Shown: positions 25,446-34,619 of the stretch, one piece after another | How positions within the stretch are numbered: position 1 is the stretch's first letter | How the letters are laid out: the number at the start of each line of letters is the position of its first letter | Assembly (NCBI RefSeq): GCF_014699075.1 | Contig: NZ_JACXAB010000004.1 | Span: 186,001 to 250,000 of the forward strand | Length of the DNA stretch: 64,000 nt | Origin: Microvirga sp. | GTDB taxonomy: Bacteria > Pseudomonadota > Alphaproteobacteria > Rhizobiales > Beijerinckiaceae | Direction of reading: 5' to 3' | Program-made: the position numbers and the translations under genes | The notes under the pieces: generated by a model | The model's input: the letters and a program-made list of their open reading frames with translations, nothing else | What the model was told of the DNA's origin: nothing | Database searches by the model: none

Positions 25446-26897
25446 TTACTCGATCACCACCTGGAAGGGGTTGCTCTTGGCAACAAGAACTTCGTCACGC
25501 TTGCGGATCACGAACGCCTCAACAAGGTGAACTCCACGGTATTTCAGGTGCTCCCAACGGGACTGCCCCGAGTCAGAGGGGTAGAAGTCACCACGTAGAC
25601 ATCGATCGTTGAAAGCGGCTAGATCCGTGTTGGTAACCCGCCATTCCACCCGGAACTCGGACGTACTCAGAGGGACACCTGTGGAGGTCGTCGCGGTGAA
25701 GTAAATCCAGTGGTTAGGAGGCAATGGCTCCAAGGTCTGGACACTTTTGAGTTTACCGAAACCCTGAGACTTATATAGCTCCGCCTTCACATGAACAGTG
25801 AAAACGGGTGAAGGGCTCTGACGCCAGCGTGGTCTCTGCATATGGGGGAGGGAACTGAACCCCGGCGGCAAGGCGCGGGAACCGAACTGCTTCACAGCAG
25901 CGACAAGGTCGCCAGTAAACAGGGCCGCTGTGCTGATCGACTCCTTGAGCACGGCGACCGCGGATCTGCTGACCGACTTTGCTTCCTCGACGACTACATC
26001 GGCAGCAAACTCGTCTCCAAACACGCGTCGCCACTTCGCTATACTTTCGTTTCTGTTCTGCTCAGAGTAGGCATCATCGATCCAGCCTCGATATTTGCTC
26101 ACCATATTCCGGAAGTTCGTGTACTGGACGTCCGTCCAGCTGCTCGCAAAATCCTCCGATGATAGAAAGGGATTGGTTACCGAGGGCTTCTGAGGATTGA
26201 CCTGAAGCCAGTCATCCATACGCCCAAAGATGGTCTTGAGGGCAGTTGGAGTGTCAGCGAATTCGCTCCCGAACTTATCACTGAACCTGATCCGGTAACC
26301 GAGAACGGTGGTGAGGAGGACGGATGAACAGGTAAAGGTCGTTTTGATGTCGCGCAGGTATTTTACGAGCCGCGTGACCTTCCTGAAGCTGTTGTTACCC
26401 GAATAAGAATTCTTCTCCGTCAGCCATTCGGTATACTGCCTCGGCTCACTGAGTTCGAAGGAGTCGCAATCCCGATTGCAGACTTCGAGGCGTTGGTACC
26501 CATCACGATTGATCAAACAGGGGGCGACGTCGATCTTGCGTTCGTTCGCGTAAGTAATCGTGATGCAGTGAGACCAGCGCCGGACCTTGTCTTTGTAGGT
26601 CCCATGGGTCTTGAATATGTTATAGAGTTCGTCGATATACTTCGACGCGCTCCATTCCTCCATCGGATGCACGAACACGAGCAGGTCGGCGTCGAACTCT
26701 CCGGAGTCGATGGGCTTGATTATGGTCCTGTGAGCCCAGGAGCCCTGCGGCATCCAGCTGTCGATCTCCGGCACCCAATCCGAGGCTTCGAGAACATCCT
26801 TGATTGCCTGAATGCTGGTCTCGAGTTGTGCGACTCGAGTGGAATTTAGGTTGACGACATCTTTGAGGAAGTCGTTGAACAGGTCGACGTGCTTCAT
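25446..26897 (-). CDS. CBASS CD-NTase (cGAS/DncV-like nucleotidyltransferase) with C-terminal AGS-C-like sensor domain
   Basis: 483-residue nucleotide second-messenger synthase candidate. Catalytic core: helix plus GS motif QGSWAHRT (G52-S53), metal acidic pair FDADLLVF (D69, D71) and third acid ERKIDVAP (D123), the spacing of the cGAS/DncV polymerase-beta fold. After the helical domain (about 150-330) the C-terminal ~120 residues (FRVEWRVTNTDLAAF, CLRGDFY, RWEHLKYRGVHLVEAFVI) match the AGS-C pattern W-x-V-x-N...LRG...G-x-H known from SMODS-type systems. Its ATG overlaps the stop of the upstream effector gene by 4 nt. Predicted to make a cyclic oligonucleotide on phage infection. No Cap2/Cap3 gene is beside it (type I layout). 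Confidence 0.85.
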   Translation of the reverse strand: MKHVDLFNDFLKDVVNLNSTRVAQLETSIQAIKDVLEASDWVPEIDSWMPQGSWAHRTIIKPIDSGEFDADLLVFVHPMEEWSASKYIDELYNIFKTHGTYKDKVRRWSHCITITYANERKIDVAPCLINRDGYQRLEVCNRDCDSFELSEPRQYTEWLTEKNSYSGNNSFRKVTRLVKYLRDIKTTFTCSSVLLTTVLGYRIRFSDKFGSEFADTPTALKTIFGRMDDWLQVNPQKPSVTNPFLSSEDFASSWTDVQYTNFRNMVSKYRGWIDDAYSEQNRNESIAKWRRVFGDEFAADVVVEEAKSVSRSAVAVLKESISTAALFTGDLVAAVKQFGSRALPPGFSSLPHMQRPRWRQSPSPVFTVHVKAELYKSQGFGKLKSVQTLEPLPPNHWIYFTATTSTGVPLSTSEFRVEWRVTNTDLAAFNDRCLRGDFYPSDSGQSRWEHLKYRGVHLVEAFVIRKRDEVLVAKSNPFQVVIE

Positions 26898-27757
26898 GAG
26901 CTAACTTCCTCAGTGTCTTTTCGTACTTCGGCACGGTCAGCCAGATACTGTCTCCATTGCTGATTCAGACGACTCTCAAGCAATCGATACGCGAAGGGGA
27001 CACTCTCTGGCGCGCTCTCTACTGCAGCGTTGTAATCGGCCATGATCAGGAGAACGTCGGTTTGTGGATACCGGCTGCGATCCGCAGCAACCAATCTCGC
27101 TCTGATGTTGTCGAGGGCTGAAGCTGATGAGCGATGTGCCAGAAGGGCGCCTAGAACGTCCGACGACATAATGAAGACGAGTACCGAGAGAAGTATTCGC
27201 GTGCCGACCATTGAGCCGTCTCGCTCCACCATAGGTATCGCGGTAAGAGCTATCACCCCAGCCAGCAAAGCGAAGACCAGGATTATCGCCAACATTGTCG
27301 AAGCACTGACGCGCTGCAGCTTGGCGCTGTAGAACGCAGATTCCTCCAGCATTTCGCCCAGCCGTGAAGAGCTGGGGGCGAGGTTGCTGGCGTAGTAATC
27401 CTTCTTCTCGAAGGCCTTGGCCTCCTCCGCTGTGACCGTGAGCCGTTCTCTCAAGTTCTGAATTTCGCTCGCAGAGAGCTGATCCTTCAGTCCGCCCATC
27501 AACATGGCTGCCCGACGGGCGGACTGGGCTGCGTTCCGGGCTGAGCCATAAAGCGTATTGAGGACCCACCAAGAGATGAGCAGTACGGTGCCAAGGACGG
27601 CAAGGACGTAGAGAAGGATCTCGTCCGCCACGACGACGGAGATCGCTGCTGGGACGGCGACAGCGAGTTGGGTGAAGAACATCCAGACCCGAAGCCGCGA
27701 TGCCTTCGTGAATTCAGCCCTGAGATAACCCACGAGTGTTTCTGAATTGAGAATCAT
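26894..27757 (-). CDS. CBASS transmembrane effector (S-4TM-like)
   Basis: 287-residue membrane protein, first gene of the two-gene operon with the CD-NTase. Four hydrophobic segments: two near the N-terminus (VWMFFTQLAVAVPAAISVVV and LLYVLAVLGTVLLISWWVL) and two in the middle (MLAIILVFALLAGVIALTAI and ILLSVLVFIMSSDVLGALL). They are separated by a ~100-residue polar, likely coiled segment. The C-terminal stretch ADYNAAVESAPESVPFAYRLLESRLNQQW resembles the conserved cytosolic tail of SMODS-associated four-TM effectors. By analogy it would open the inner membrane when bound by the nucleotide signal. Start ATG 27757 with AGGTG five bases upstream. Confidence 0.75.
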   Translation of the reverse strand: MILNSETLVGYLRAEFTKASRLRVWMFFTQLAVAVPAAISVVVADEILLYVLAVLGTVLLISWWVLNTLYGSARNAAQSARRAAMLMGGLKDQLSASEIQNLRERLTVTAEEAKAFEKKDYYASNLAPSSSRLGEMLEESAFYSAKLQRVSASTMLAIILVFALLAGVIALTAIPMVERDGSMVGTRILLSVLVFIMSSDVLGALLAHRSSASALDNIRARLVAADRSRYPQTDVLLIMADYNAAVESAPESVPFAYRLLESRLNQQWRQYLADRAEVRKDTEEVSS

Positions 27758-27845
27758 GGTGCACCTGTCGACGATCGACTGTGACGACTGCACCCACTGT
27801 CGAGCGCACCTTCAAGTCTCGTTCGCTAAATGTTCCATCAAGGGA

Positions 27846-27872
27846 GCTGCGGCAGGTTTAATCTGCCGCAGC
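27846..27872. terminator. Strong hairpin between nrdJ and the CBASS operon
   Basis: GCTGCGGCAG-GTTTAAT-CTGCCGCAGC, a perfect 10-bp stem with 7-nt loop, in the 384-nt gap (27758-28141) downstream of nrdJ and upstream of the CBASS effector. No T-run follows on either strand, so it may terminate nrdJ weakly or lie in the 5' leader of the defence operon. The rest of the gap shows no gene. Confidence 0.5.
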
Positions 27873-28141
27873 GCAGGAAGTGCAGGATCTGACAAGGCCT
27901 CGGGAAGCCGTGTGGGGGGCGGAAGGGAAGTTCACCCCCTCAGAAGGGAAGAACTATCCGTGCCGCCACATCGGAATAACCGGTTTCTCCCTAACTGCAC
28001 CCGGTTGTGCTTCCGCATGTATCACAGTCCGAACACCTGCCCGTTTCCGCCCAGACCCTGCACAACATCGTTATGGGCGACGTCGTGCAGAGAATTGGAT
28101 TAAAAGACGGCTTTATGGGCGACACAGCACTAGCTCTATGC

Positions 28142-31100
28142 TTACGAGCACCCCGTCGTGCTGCCGCAAGTATCGCACTTTAAGCACGTCCCATTTCGCA
28201 CCAGCGTGAAGTTGGCGCATTCGGGGCAGGCTTCGCCGACATAGCCCTTCATCTTGGCCTCGGCGCGCCGGTCGGCGACGGACGGGGCCGTGAAGGCGAG
28301 CTTGGACATCTCGGCTTCGCCGACCGGCTTCTCCTCCGCCTGCACGGCAGGCTGCGGGAGTTCAGCCTTGAGCGCGTTCGCGCCGACCGTCATGCCGGTG
28401 GTGCGCTGAGTCACGCCCGTGGCGCTGCCACCGCCGCCGGGGATGAGCATGAGGCGGTCGGAATTGCCGCGCACGAAGCCGCGGGACACGATGGCCGTGG
28501 CGGGGGCGGGCTCCGGCGCCTTCGACTGGTCCTCGCCCTTGCCGATGGTGGTGGGGCCTGCTTCCGACGGGTCCACGTGGGCGAGATCGTTGCGGCCGAG
28601 ATAGGACACGGCGAGCTCGCGGAACACGTAGTCGAGGATCGAGGTGGCGCTCTTGATGCGCTCGTTGCCCTGGACGAAGCCGGCGGGTTCGAAGCGCGTG
28701 AAGGTGAAGGCCTCCACGTATTCCTCCAGCGGTACGCCGTATTGCAGGCCGAGCGAGATCGCGATGGCGAAGTTGTTCATCATGGCCCGGAAGGCGGCGC
28801 CTTCCTTGTGCATGTCGATGAAGATCTCGCCGAGGCGTCCGTCGTCGTATTCGCCGGTGTGGAGATACACCTTGTGGCCGCCGACCACGGCCTTCTGGAT
28901 GTAGCTCTTGCGGCGGTCCGGCATCTTCTCGCGCTCGCGGATCCGCTCCACGCGCTCGATCACCTTCTCGACGATCTTCTCCGACACATGCGCCACCTTG
29001 GCGGCGGCCGGCATGGCGGCGAGTGCTTCCACCGCGTCGTCCGCATCCTCGTCCTCATCGGCGATGAGGGCGGAGTTCAGCGGCTGCGAGAGCTTGGAGC
29101 CGTCGCGGTAGAGGGCGTTCGCCTTGAGCGCCAGCTTCCAGGACAGCATGTAGGCGTTCTTGCAGTCCTCGACCGTGGCATCGTTGGGCATGTTGATGGT
29201 CTTGGAGATCGCACCCGAGATGAAGGGCTGCGACGCCGCCATCATGCGGATGTGGCTTTCCACCGAGAGGTAGCGCTTGCCGATCTTGCCGCACGGGTTG
29301 GCGCAGTCGAAGACCGGGTAATGCTCGACCTTGAGGAACGGCGCGCCTTCCAGGGTCATCGCTCCGCAGATGTGGATGTTGGCGGCTTCCACATCGGCCT
29401 TCGAGAAGCCGAGGAACGACAGCAGGTCGAAGGACGGATCGTTGAGCTTCTCGGCCGGCGCTTTGAGCGTGCCGGTGAGGAAGTCCTCGCCGAGCGTCCA
29501 GCGGTTGAACACGAACTTGATGTCGAAGGCCGATTTCAGGCCCTTCTCCACCGCGTCGATCTTGTCGTCCGTGAAGCCCTTGGCGCGGAGCGAGCCGGGG
29601 TTGACGGCGGGCGCCTGCTTCATGGAGCCGTGGCCGACCGCATAGGCCTCGATCTCGGCGATCTCGTGCTCACGGTAGCCGAGCGCGCGCAGCGCATCGG
29701 GCACCGCCCGGTTGATGATCTTGAAGTAGCCGCCGCCGGCGAGCTTCTTGAACTTCACGAGGGCGAAGTCGGGCTCGATGCCGGTGGTGTCGCAATCCAT
29801 CACGAGGCCAATCGTGCCGGTGGGCGCGATGACGGTGGATTGCGCGTTGCGGTAGCCGTTCTTCTCGCCGAGCTGGAGGGCCTTGTCCCAGGCGCGCTTG
29901 GCATGGGCGACGAGGTCTTGGTCGGGGCAGGAGGCGTGATCGAGCGGGACCGGGTTGACGGCTAGGCCCTCATACCCTTGCGCCTCGCCATGGGCCGCGC
30001 GGCGGTGGTTGCGGATCACGCGCAGCATGTGCTTCGCGTTGGCCTTGTAGTTCGGGAACGGCCCGAGTTCACCGGCCATCTCGGCCGAGGTGGCATAGGA
30101 CACGCCGGTCATGACCGCCGTGATCGCGCCGCCGAGAGCGCGGCCGGCGTCCGAATCGTAGGGCAGGCCCATCGTCATGAGCAGTCCGCCGATATTGGCA
30201 AAGCCCAGGCCGAGCGTGCGGTACTCGTAGGAGAGCTGCGCGATCTCCTTGGATGGGAACTGCGCCATCATCACGGAGATTTCGAGCACCACGGTCCAGA
30301 GGCGGCAGGCATGCTCGAAGGATTCCGCGTCGAACTTGTGGTTCTGGCGGTCGAAGAACTGCAGCAGGTTGGCCGAGGCCAGGTTGCAGGCCGTGTCGTC
30401 CAGGAACATGTATTCCGAGCAGGGGTTCGACGCCCTGATGCGGCCACCGGCGGGGCTGGTGTGCCAGTCGTTCATGGTGGTGTTGAAGTGCAGGCCGGGA
30501 TCGGCGGACGCCCAGGCGGCGTGGCCGATCTGCTCCCACAGGTCGCGGGCCTTGAGGGTCTTCACCACCTTGCCGTCCTTGCGGGCGGTGAGGTGCCAGT
30601 CCGCGTCGTTCTCGACGGCGCGCAGGAAGTCGTCGGTGAGCGAGACGGAGTTGTTGGAGTTCTGGCCGGAGACAGTCAGATACGCTTCCGAATCCCAATC
30701 GGTGTCGTAGACGGGGAAGTCGATATCCGTGTAGCCCTGCTTGGCGAACTGGATGACGCGCTTGATATAGTTGTCCGGGATCTGCACCCGGCGGGCCAGC
30801 TTGATTTCCTTCTTCAGGGCCGGGTTCTTCTCCGGATCGAAGCAGGCATCGCCTTCGGCCTCGCAGTTGATGCAGGCCTTCATGATGGCCTTGAGGTGCT
30901 TGGCGGCGAGCTTGGAGCCGGTGACCAGCGCGGCGACCTTCTGCTCTTCCTTCACCTTCCAGTCGATGTAGCTCTCGATATCCGGGTGATCGACATCGAC
31001 CACCACCATCTTGGCGGCGCGGCGGGTGGTGCCGCCCGACTTGATCGCGCCGGCAGCCCGGTCGCCGATCTTGAGGAAGCTCATGAGGCCGGACGAGCGG

Positions 31101-31846
31101 CCGCCGCCGGAGAGTTTTTCGCCCTCGCCGCGCAGCTTGGAGAAGTTGGAGCCGGTGCCGGAGCCGTACTTGAACAGGCGCGCCTCGCGGACCCACAGGT
31201 CCATGATGCCGCCTTCGTTCACCAGATCGTCCTCGACGCCCTGGATGAAGCAGGCATGCGGCTGCGGGTGCTCGTAGGAGGACTTGGACTTGGTGAGCTT
31301 GCCGGTCTTGTAGTCCACGTAATAGTGGCCCTGACCGGGGCCGTCGATGCCGTAGGCCCAGTGCAGGCCGGTGTTGAACCATTGCGGGGAGTTCGGCGCC
31401 ACCATCTGGTTGGCGAGCATGAAGCGTAGCTCGTCATAGAAGGCCCGGGCGTCTTCCTCGGACGAGAAATAGCCGCCCTTCCAGCCCCAATAGGTCCAGC
31501 AGCCGGCAAGACGGTCGAACACCTGCTTGGAGGAAATCTCGGAGCCGAGGCGCTGATCCTCGGGCAGTTGGCTGAGTGCGGCCTCGTCGGGAACGGAGCG
31601 CCACAGCCACGACGGGACGTCGTTCTCTTCCACCTTCTTCAGGCGGGACGGCACGCCGGCCTTGCGGAAATACTTCTGGGCCAGCACGTCCGAGGCCACC
31701 TGGCTCCAGGTCTCGGGAACCTCGATGTTCTCGAGCTTGAAGACCACCGAGCCATCCGGGTTGCGGATCTCGCTCGTGGCGAGCCGGAAGGCAAGGGAGG
31801 AATAAGGCGATTGGCCAGACTTCGTATAACGCCGCTCGATCCGCAT
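28142..31846 (-). CDS. nrdJ: Vitamin B12-dependent (class II) ribonucleoside-diphosphate reductase NrdJ
   Basis: Reduces ribonucleotides to deoxyribonucleotides using adenosylcobalamin, with or without oxygen. 1234 residues, the long alphaproteobacterial form. Visible: N-terminal ATP-cone-less start, barrel segments [51 protein letters not shown] (barrel Cys), [20 protein letters not shown], the TSCPD-like region [19 protein letters not shown], and a C-terminal redox/Zn tail [26 protein letters not shown] 31846 has AGGA nine bases upstream. Long antisense frames cover the gene but are codon-bias shadows. Regulated by the upstream boxes and leader described separately. Confidence 0.97.
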   Translation of the reverse strand: MRIERRYTKSGQSPYSSLAFRLATSEIRNPDGSVVFKLENIEVPETWSQVASDVLAQKYFRKAGVPSRLKKVEENDVPSWLWRSVPDEAALSQLPEDQRLGSEISSKQVFDRLAGCWTYWGWKGGYFSSEEDARAFYDELRFMLANQMVAPNSPQWFNTGLHWAYGIDGPGQGHYYVDYKTGKLTKSKSSYEHPQPHACFIQGVEDDLVNEGGIMDLWVREARLFKYGSGTGSNFSKLRGEGEKLSGGGRSSGLMSFLKIGDRAAGAIKSGGTTRRAAKMVVVDVDHPDIESYIDWKVKEEQKVAALVTGSKLAAKHLKAIMKACINCEAEGDACFDPEKNPALKKEIKLARRVQIPDNYIKRVIQFAKQGYTDIDFPVYDTDWDSEAYLTVSGQNSNNSVSLTDDFLRAVENDADWHLTARKDGKVVKTLKARDLWEQIGHAAWASADPGLHFNTTMNDWHTSPAGGRIRASNPCSEYMFLDDTACNLASANLLQFFDRQNHKFDAESFEHACRLWTVVLEISVMMAQFPSKEIAQLSYEYRTLGLGFANIGGLLMTMGLPYDSDAGRALGGAITAVMTGVSYATSAEMAGELGPFPNYKANAKHMLRVIRNHRRAAHGEAQGYEGLAVNPVPLDHASCPDQDLVAHAKRAWDKALQLGEKNGYRNAQSTVIAPTGTIGLVMDCDTTGIEPDFALVKFKKLAGGGYFKIINRAVPDALRALGYREHEIAEIEAYAVGHGSMKQAPAVNPGSLRAKGFTDDKIDAVEKGLKSAFDIKFVFNRWTLGEDFLTGTLKAPAEKLNDPSFDLLSFLGFSKADVEAANIHICGAMTLEGAPFLKVEHYPVFDCANPCGKIGKRYLSVESHIRMMAASQPFISGAISKTINMPNDATVEDCKNAYMLSWKLALKANALYRDGSKLSQPLNSALIADEDEDADDAVEALAAMPAAAKVAHVSEKIVEKVIERVERIREREKMPDRRKSYIQKAVVGGHKVYLHTGEYDDGRLGEIFIDMHKEGAAFRAMMNNFAIAISLGLQYGVPLEEYVEAFTFTRFEPAGFVQGNERIKSATSILDYVFRELAVSYLGRNDLAHVDPSEAGPTTIGKGEDQSKAPEPAPATAIVSRGFVRGNSDRLMLIPGGGGSATGVTQRTTGMTVGANALKAELPQPAVQAEEKPVGEAEMSKLAFTAPSVADRRAEAKMKGYVGEACPECANFTLVRNGTCLKCDTCGSTTGCS

Positions 31847-31936
31847 AGGTCACATCCTAAGTATTGAGGACAAACGTCCCCATGGCCGCGATTTGCCCCG
31901 CAGCTCATCAGCCCAAATTATTGTTCGACGCCCCAA

Positions 31937-32039
31937 CGATCCGTTCTTTGCCGGATCGCCCACGCAACACGCCTGAGTTACGGTCCCCTTCGGGCGTCAC
32001 AGGTGGCGCGGCAACATGGTTGCCACGGGCTCTGACGCC
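31937..32039 (-). ncRNA. Structured 5' leader of nrdJ with mutually exclusive stems (candidate riboregulator)
   Basis: In the minus-strand transcript, segment GGCGTCA (32039-32033) can pair with TGACGCC (31999-31993), enclosing a perfect GGCAAC-CAT-GTTGCC hairpin (32010-32024). The same TGACGCC segment can instead pair with GGCGT (31973-31969). A separate 7-bp hairpin CGATCCG/CGGATCG follows at 31958-31937. Two alternative pairings of one strand is the layout of a riboswitch expression platform. I cannot match it to the adenosylcobalamin class: no clear GCCACTG core or full B12 box is seen. GC-rich DNA gives chance stems, so this needs covariation. Confidence 0.4.
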
Positions 32040-32103
32040 TGCTCTGGGGAGTGTTCAACCGGCCTTTTCGGGTCGGCTGCCGGTCTCTGGTCGGCACCCC
32101 GGC

Positions 32104-32133
32104 AAGCTAGTCGTGTTGCGAGCCTCACGTCAA
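32104..32133 (-). promoter_or_regulatory. nrdJ: Putative nrdJ promoter
   Basis: TTGACG (32133-32128) as -35 and TAGCTT (32109-32104) as -10, 18-nt spacer, reading toward nrdJ. It would give a ~250-nt leader. The -35 overlaps the nearer NrdR-like box, as expected for repression. Confidence 0.45.
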
Positions 32134-32175
32134 GAACTAGTGTCGCGGCTCACGGTTCCGAACTACATGTTGTGT
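32128..32175 (-). promoter_or_regulatory. Tandem NrdR-box-like sites upstream of nrdJ
   Basis: Two 16-bp windows whose starts are 32 bp apart: GAACTACATGTTGTGT at 32160-32175 (12 of 16 positions agree with an ACACTATATATTGTGT-type NrdR box) and CGTCAAGAACTAGTGT at 32128-32143 (8 of 16, including the terminal GTGT). NrdR sites normally occur as pairs about 31-32 bp apart in front of ribonucleotide reductase genes, which is what is seen here. The nrdR gene itself is not in this window. Confidence 0.5.
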
Positions 32176-32187
32176 GTAGCTGTGAGA

Positions 32188-32202
32188 ATTGTGGATAACA
32201 AT
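32188..32202. repeat. Inverted repeat ATTGT-N5-ACAAT
   Basis: Short lac-operator-like inverted repeat (AATTGTGGATAACAAT context) upstream of the NDUFA12 gene and near the NrdR-like boxes. It may belong to the plus-strand promoter. The rest of 32203-32525 shows no gene. Confidence 0.35.
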
Positions 32203-32525
32203 GGCCCTTCCGGCTAAGCCTCTCAGACTCCTCCGAGAATCCGTTCCCGTTTTTTGCAATGGCCAAGCTTCGCCGGCTCAGGGACCCATGTTGAGTCATG
32301 CTTAACGGCGGGTGGATGTTGTGCCGGCGCATCAATCCGTGGTCCACGGCTGCCGCGGCCGGCCCGGACCCGAAATGGCCTGATTGCGGGAAATTCCGCC
32401 CCCGCCCCTGGGGAAGAGGTGAACCCGAGAATCAGTGCGGGTTTTCGCGACTCAGAAGGCTGGACTTCACAGACCCTTGCGGCCATATTCCGCGCAACTT
32501 CACGAACCCCTCCGGCGGCAGCAGC

Positions 32526-32939
32526 ATGAAAGAGTTTTTCACCCAGTTCTTCACCTGGTGGAACGGACAGACCCTCGGCACCCGATTCTTCACCTGGCGC
32601 AAGGGCGTGTTCGTGGGCACGGACGAGTTCGGCAACACCTACTACCGCTATGTGCAGGCGCAGGCGATCGACTCGAACGTGGGCGCCGAGCGCCGGTGGG
32701 TCGTCTATAACGGCGATGCCGATGCTTCGAAGGTGCCGCCCGGCTGGCGCGCCTGGCTGTGCCACAACGGCGACGTGCCCCCGAGCGAGGAAGCCTATCA
32801 GCCGCATCCGTGGGAAAAGCCCTATGTGCCGAACATGACCGGCACGGTCCACGCCTACCGGCCGCAAGGGTCCCAGCTCGGGTCCGGCCAGCGCCCGGCC
32901 GCCACCGGCGATTACGTGCCGTGGACGCCCGGCGAGTGA
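32526..32939 (+). CDS. NADH:ubiquinone oxidoreductase accessory subunit NDUFA12
   Basis: 137-residue homologue of the mitochondrial complex I B17.2/NDUFA12 subunit, one of the few supernumerary complex I subunits shared by alphaproteobacteria and mitochondria. Hallmarks: TWWNGQTLGTRFFTWRKGVFVGTDEFGNTYY and RRWVVYNGDADASKVPPGWRAWLCH, then HPWEKPYVPNMTGT. The ATG at 32526 begins the homologous part; upstream in-frame sequence does not resemble the family. It sits on the matrix-side (cytoplasmic) arm of complex I. The main nuo genes are elsewhere, as is usual in Hyphomicrobiales. Confidence 0.95.
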   Translation: MKEFFTQFFTWWNGQTLGTRFFTWRKGVFVGTDEFGNTYYRYVQAQAIDSNVGAERRWVVYNGDADASKVPPGWRAWLCHNGDVPPSEEAYQPHPWEKPYVPNMTGTVHAYRPQGSQLGSGQRPAATGDYVPWTPGE

Positions 32940-32965
32940 GGCTCCAGGCAGCCTCCTGATCCCTC

Positions 32966-33193
32966 ATGCTGAAGAAAACCCAGGCCCGCACCTGCATCGA
33001 GTGCGGGCTGCCCTATGGCCATCCCAACTTCACCTATCATGCCGGGCGCATTGAGAGCGGTCCGGCCTATTGGTCGGAGCGGGGTCTTCTCTGTTCGCAT
33101 GCCTGCTCGACGGCGCATTTCGAGAAGCGCGTGAAGGCGGGCGACCCGATGACAGAGCCGGCGCCAAACCCAATCGAGCAGGATTGGCCCTGA
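32966..33193 (+). CDS. Small hypothetical protein with Cys-rich zinc-ribbon-like motif
   Basis: 75 residues, 26 nt downstream of the NDUFA12 gene and on the same strand. Cys pair CIECGLPYGHPNF near residue 10 and a second set LLCSHACSTAHF near 43-47 could hold one Zn ion. I do not recognise a named family. Ribosome-site evidence is weak. Position suggests co-transcription with NDUFA12. Confidence 0.6.
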   Translation: MLKKTQARTCIECGLPYGHPNFTYHAGRIESGPAYWSERGLLCSHACSTAHFEKRVKAGDPMTEPAPNPIEQDWP

Positions 33194-33200
33194 GACGTCT

Positions 33201-33818
33201 TCAACCCTTCGGGTGAAAATAGGATTGGCGCCTCACAGGTGCCTCGGCAAATAGGCTGAAGGCCTGAATCACGTGACCTCGCGGCACCTCGACCCCTCGC
33301 GCAACGCCTGCACCTTTTAGAACACCACCGCGCTCGTCAGGCTCCGGATCGCGGTAAGTGCCGCCATCGCCCAGGGTGCAGTTCTGGCAGCGGATCGGAC
33401 CCAGGATCTGAGCGCCGCGGCCAATGCGGTTCGATTGAGTCAGCGATCCGCCGCCGAGGAGGCGGGCACCATCACCGATCTCGATGACCTCGCCTGAGCC
33501 GGCCTTGATCGTGAAGCCGCCTTCCTCGCCGAGCTCGGCACCCGCTCCGACAGCGACCTTTCCGCCGCTGGCGACGATGCGCGTTCCGGGGAAGAGATTC
33601 GTGCCCCGTCCGATTGCGATCCGGCCGAGATCCGAGGCCTGAAGGATGACGTTCGGCCAGAGAACAGAGCCGTCCTCCAACTGCACATTGGCGAATACGA
33701 GGACGGAGCCGGGATCCGGGATCAGAACGCCCAAATGGGCGAGGGCGGCGGTTTCCGCCAGCGACAGGAAGCCCAGCTGCATACGGGCAGCATCGCTTAG
33801 AGCTTGGGCTTCCGTCAT
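33201..33818 (-). CDS. Left-handed beta-helix (hexapeptide repeat) protein, UDP-GlcNAc pyrophosphorylase-like
   Basis: 205 residues. The central part is a run of hexapeptide-like turns (VLWPNVILQASDLGRIAIGRGTNLF, IEIGDGARLLGGGSLTQSNRIGRGAQILGP) as in acyltransferase/GlmU C-terminal domains. No catalytic acyltransferase His is obvious, so it may be a binding or structural relative. AGGAG ten bases before ATG 33818. It lies 76 nt downstream of the DUF899 gene on the same strand and may end that operon. Confidence 0.7.
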   Translation of the reverse strand: MTEAQALSDAARMQLGFLSLAETAALAHLGVLIPDPGSVLVFANVQLEDGSVLWPNVILQASDLGRIAIGRGTNLFPGTRIVASGGKVAVGAGAELGEEGGFTIKAGSGEVIEIGDGARLLGGGSLTQSNRIGRGAQILGPIRCQNCTLGDGGTYRDPEPDERGGVLKGAGVARGVEVPRGHVIQAFSLFAEAPVRRQSYFHPKG

Positions 33819-33893
33819 GGCATCGTGGCTCCTGGGACTATCACAGACCTGGGAGCTTAGCGGATCGGCTGAGTTGGCAAAACCTGCGGGCTC

Positions 33894-34598
33894 TCACGCA
33901 CCGTAATTCAGCTTGGGATACCAATCCGTGCCGCGGCCCTCGGGCGTCATGTCGAGCACGTTCCATAAGGGCGCGAGATCCGGGGCGCCGCGCGGGTCCT
34001 GGCCTGGATCGGCGGAATCGCCGGTCATCTCACCGCTCCAGAAATGCCGGATGGTGCCGTCGCGGCGCGAGAAGACGTTGAAGCTCGGGATCTCCGACCC
34101 GTCCGGCAGGACACCGTGGAAATCGCGGGAGTAATTGCCGTTGAGATCGGTGTAGAGCCGCAGGTTCGTCCAGCCGCGTTCCCGCTTCCAGGCGATCAGC
34201 CGCTCGATCGGCGAGCGCGCCACGACGGCGAGCGCCATGCGCTGCTGGATGTCGGCGCCGTTGCCTTCGAGCGCACCGAGCAGGTTGGTGCACATGGGGC
34301 AGGGGCGCTCGCGCTGCGGGCCGAACATGTAGGTGTAGACGGCGAGCGACTGCTTGTCGCCGAAGAGGTCGGCGAAACTCACCGGCCCGTTCTCTCCCTC
34401 GAAACGGTAATCGCCGGTCACCGCGCCGCCGGGCGGCAGGGCGCGGCGTTGGGCTGCGACACGCTCCAGATGGCGCCGCAGCTCGATCTCTTCCGCCAGC
34501 AGGGCTGCGCGCGCAGCGCGGTACTCGGCGCTCTCATTGGGAAAGCGCACCGGCGAGCGGCGCGCGAGTTCTTCGGCGGAAACGAGCGTGTCGGACAT
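33894..34598 (-). CDS. DUF899 family thioredoxin-like protein
   Basis: 234 residues of the DUF899 family: N-terminal helical SAEELARRSPVRFPNESAEYRAARAALLAEE, then a thioredoxin-like core with CPMC (about residue 100) in RERPCPMCTNLLGALEGNG and the C-terminal NVFSRRDGTIRHFWSGEM, TDWYPKLNY. Function unknown; the CxxC suggests redox or thiol chemistry. AGGAG six bases before ATG 34598. Third gene of a DUF1428-VOC-DUF899 operon (21 nt after the VOC stop). Confidence 0.9.
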   Translation of the reverse strand: MSDTLVSAEELARRSPVRFPNESAEYRAARAALLAEEIELRRHLERVAAQRRALPPGGAVTGDYRFEGENGPVSFADLFGDKQSLAVYTYMFGPQRERPCPMCTNLLGALEGNGADIQQRMALAVVARSPIERLIAWKRERGWTNLRLYTDLNGNYSRDFHGVLPDGSEIPSFNVFSRRDGTIRHFWSGEMTGDSADPGQDPRGAPDLAPLWNVLDMTPEGRGTDWYPKLNYGA

Positions 34599-34619
34599 GG
34601 GATGCTCCTGGGGGCCGAC

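Noticed and set aside
28577-31429. Two long plus-strand frames (about 460 and 480 codons) opposite nrdJ
   Set aside because: Rich in Val/Leu/Gly/Glu/His repeats with no recognisable motif; they are antisense shadows of the B12-dependent reductase.
31847-32100. Classical adenosylcobalamin riboswitch upstream of nrdJ
   Set aside because: GGTGCC and a weak CTCAGG are present, but no GCCACTG core, no GGGAA...GGTG module and no full B12 box could be found on either strand; reported only as an unassigned structured leader.
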